Origin: an uncultured bacterium
GTDB taxonomy: Bacteria; Patescibacteriota; Patescibacteriia; Patescibacteriales; UBA12465
Length of the DNA: 6,564 nt
Direction of reading: 5' to 3'
Assembly (NCBI GenBank): GCA_903904095.1
Contig: CAIVBF010000039.1
Span: 1-6,564, forward strand
Positions 5,906-6,564 of the stretch are shown in pieces (position 1 is the first letter of the stretch; each line of letters opens with the position of its first letter). The notes under the pieces are model-generated. The model saw only the letters and a program-made list of their open reading frames with translations, ran no database searches and was not told the origin of the DNA. Position numbers and translations under genes: made by a program.

Positions 5906-6073
5906 TATGAAAATATATTTTGCTCGCTCAGATTTTTTTCCGTTGTAAATCTTATTTGCCTCCTGCTATTTATTTTCCACCTCCTGCCTCCGGCATACGG
6001 CAGAAAATAAATACGCCCGGCAAATGATTTACTAACAGAAAAAAAATTCGCTCGCTAAAACATATTTTCATAG
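5905..6073. repeat. Long imperfect inverted repeat (hairpin or MITE-like element)
   Basis: Two arms of about 72 nt (5905-5977 and 6003-6073) are inverted copies around a 25-nt centre. Matching blocks are CTATGAAAATAT (5905-5916 with 6062-6073, perfect), an ATTTTTTTC-type block, GTAAATC (5945-5951 with 6026-6032), ATTTGCC (5954-5960 with 6019-6025) and TATTTATTTTC (5967-5977 with 6003-6013, perfect). The centre holds a small stem, CTGCC (5984-5988) with GGCAG (5999-6003). Beyond 5905 and 6073 weaker pairing continues into the tandem repeat and the AT-rich flank. There is no transposase and I see no clear target-site duplication. It could be a MITE-like insertion, a dispersed palindromic repeat or a transcribed hairpin. 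Confidence 0.75.
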
Positions 6074-6091
6074 TATATAAAATTATATTCT

Positions 6092-6097
6092 AATAAT
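6092..6097 (+). promoter_or_regulatory. Possible -10 box close to the PilX-like start
   Basis: AATAAT ends six bases before the ATG at 6104, the same spacing as TATAAT before the femAB-like ATG. It could start a leaderless message, but the flank is so AT-rich that such a match is expected by chance, and no -35 or extended TG is present. Confidence 0.25.
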
Positions 6098-6103
6098 TTG
6101 TAG

Positions 6104-6505
6104 ATGAAGAACCAGACTAACAAAAAAACTAAAATTATCGGCGGGGCCAGAAATGGTTCGGCTTTAGTTTTAACGATGTTTATTTTAACGGGCATGCTTA
6201 TCGTCGCGATGAGCAGTTCATATATTATTTTAATCGGTATCCGGGCCGGCAGCGTTCAGTCTCAGTCAACCAAAGCTTATTATACGGCGGAAGCGGGCGC
6301 GGAAAATTTGCTTTGGGAGATGCGCCATAATGTTTATTCCTATCCGAGTTTTCCTTCCGATGAATACGTGCTTTTTAACACATTTATGCCTTTAAGTGGA
6401 GCGAATTACAAGGTTTATTTTTCTTCATTTCCGCCTTTGATTTTTACCTCGGTCGGGGACTTTAATAATACGAAAAGGAGCGTTGAAATTGAGTTTAGAA
6501 ATTAG
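6104..6505 (+). CDS. PilX/GspK-like minor pseudopilin (short)
   Basis: A 133-residue protein with a basic N-terminus (residues 1-17) and a hydrophobic helix, SALVLTMFILTGMLIVAM, right after Gly18. This resembles a prepilin signal, but +5 after Gly18 is Leu23, not Glu. Lack of Glu5 is a known property of GspK, the subunit at the tip of type II pseudopili. After the helix comes the sequence KAYYTAEAGAE, a hallmark of PilX/GspK N-termini. The head is only about 80 residues, much shorter than in typical GspK. It has no cysteines and ends KRSVEIEFRN. The ATG has no ribosome binding site. It completes an H-I-J-X/K order but is separated from the others by the 244-nt repeat region, and a terminator follows. 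Whether prepilin peptidase cuts it is unknown. Confidence 0.78.
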   Translation: MKNQTNKKTKIIGGARNGSALVLTMFILTGMLIVAMSSSYIILIGIRAGSVQSQSTKAYYTAEAGAENLLWEMRHNVYSYPSFPSDEYVLFNTFMPLSGANYKVYFSSFPPLIFTSVGDFNNTKRSVEIEFRN

Positions 6506-6529
6506 TAGTTTTGATAATTAGAATATTTT

Positions 6530-6560
6530 AAAGGGGCTTAGATTAAGCTCCTTTTTGTTT
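6530..6560 (+). terminator. Intrinsic terminator after the PilX-like gene
   Basis: AAAGGGGCTTA (6530-6540) pairs with TAAGCTCCTTT (6544-6554) with one G-T wobble and a very short loop, followed by TTTTTGTTT. It lies 24 nt after the stop codon and closes the cluster. Confidence 0.83.
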
Positions 6561-6564
6561 GATA

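Noticed and set aside
5970..6071. Minus-strand open frame of about 33 residues across the inverted repeat, and a 13-codon + strand frame at 5907
   Set aside because: Both begin at the same ATGAAAATAT block in the two arms and follow from the inverted repeat; there is no ribosome binding site or recognisable protein.
5861..6073. CRISPR array
   Set aside because: The direct repeat units are 9 bp with no spacers, and the longer repeat is a single inverted pair, not a spaced direct repeat; no cas genes are present.

Overview
The window looks like a piece of an AT-rich bacterial chromosome, most likely from the Candidate Phyla Radiation (Patescibacteria, Parcubacteria-like). This assignment is an inference. 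It rests on short type IV pilins with a GFTLIELLVVIAIIG-type N-terminus, a FemAB-like protein next to YbeY, a secreted beta-rich protein with GSAW-type, FN3-like and PKD-like segments, and a compact minor-pseudopilin cluster. All of these combinations recur in that group as I remember it. No marker gene in the window proves the phylum. All genes lie on the + strand, read in the standard code and end in TAA, except the last, which ends in TAG.

Layout. Bases 1-1090 hold two tandem paralogous pilin genes. The first lacks its 5' end; the second has its own promoter and Shine-Dalgarno site. Each is followed by its own intrinsic terminator, so they look like separate transcription units. Bases 1104-2628 hold a femAB-like gene, apparently started by an extended -10 promoter so close to the ATG that the mRNA may be leaderless, followed 4 nt later by ybeY. 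From 2673 runs a tightly packed cluster: a large secreted protein of unknown function, then FimT/GspH-like, PilV/GspI-like and PilW/GspJ-like pseudopilins. Spacings are 8 nt, 4 nt and a 14-nt overlap. A 244-nt gap (5860-6103) filled with a 9-bp tandem repeat and a long imperfect inverted repeat separates these from a PilX/GspK-like gene and a final terminator.

How the genes fit together. The two pilins resemble the main fibre subunit in two versions that differ only in the exposed C-terminal half. The H-I-J-X/K order matches the minor-pilin tip cassette of type IV pili and type II secretion. The large secreted protein stands just upstream of the cassette and could be its cargo or tip adhesin, comparable in role (not in sequence) to PilY1. 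FemAB and YbeY are housekeeping functions: peptidoglycan cross-bridge or related aminoacyl transfer, and rRNA maturation. No pilus motor, platform or prepilin peptidase gene is in the window, and there are no tRNAs, rRNAs, CRISPR arrays or transposase genes that I can see.

The main points for a second look are the clustered divergence of the two pilins, the His-to-Asp change at the third metal-ligand position of YbeY, the probable leaderless start of the femAB-like gene, the repeat-filled gap within the pseudopilin cluster, and the cysteine-rich secreted protein linked to it.
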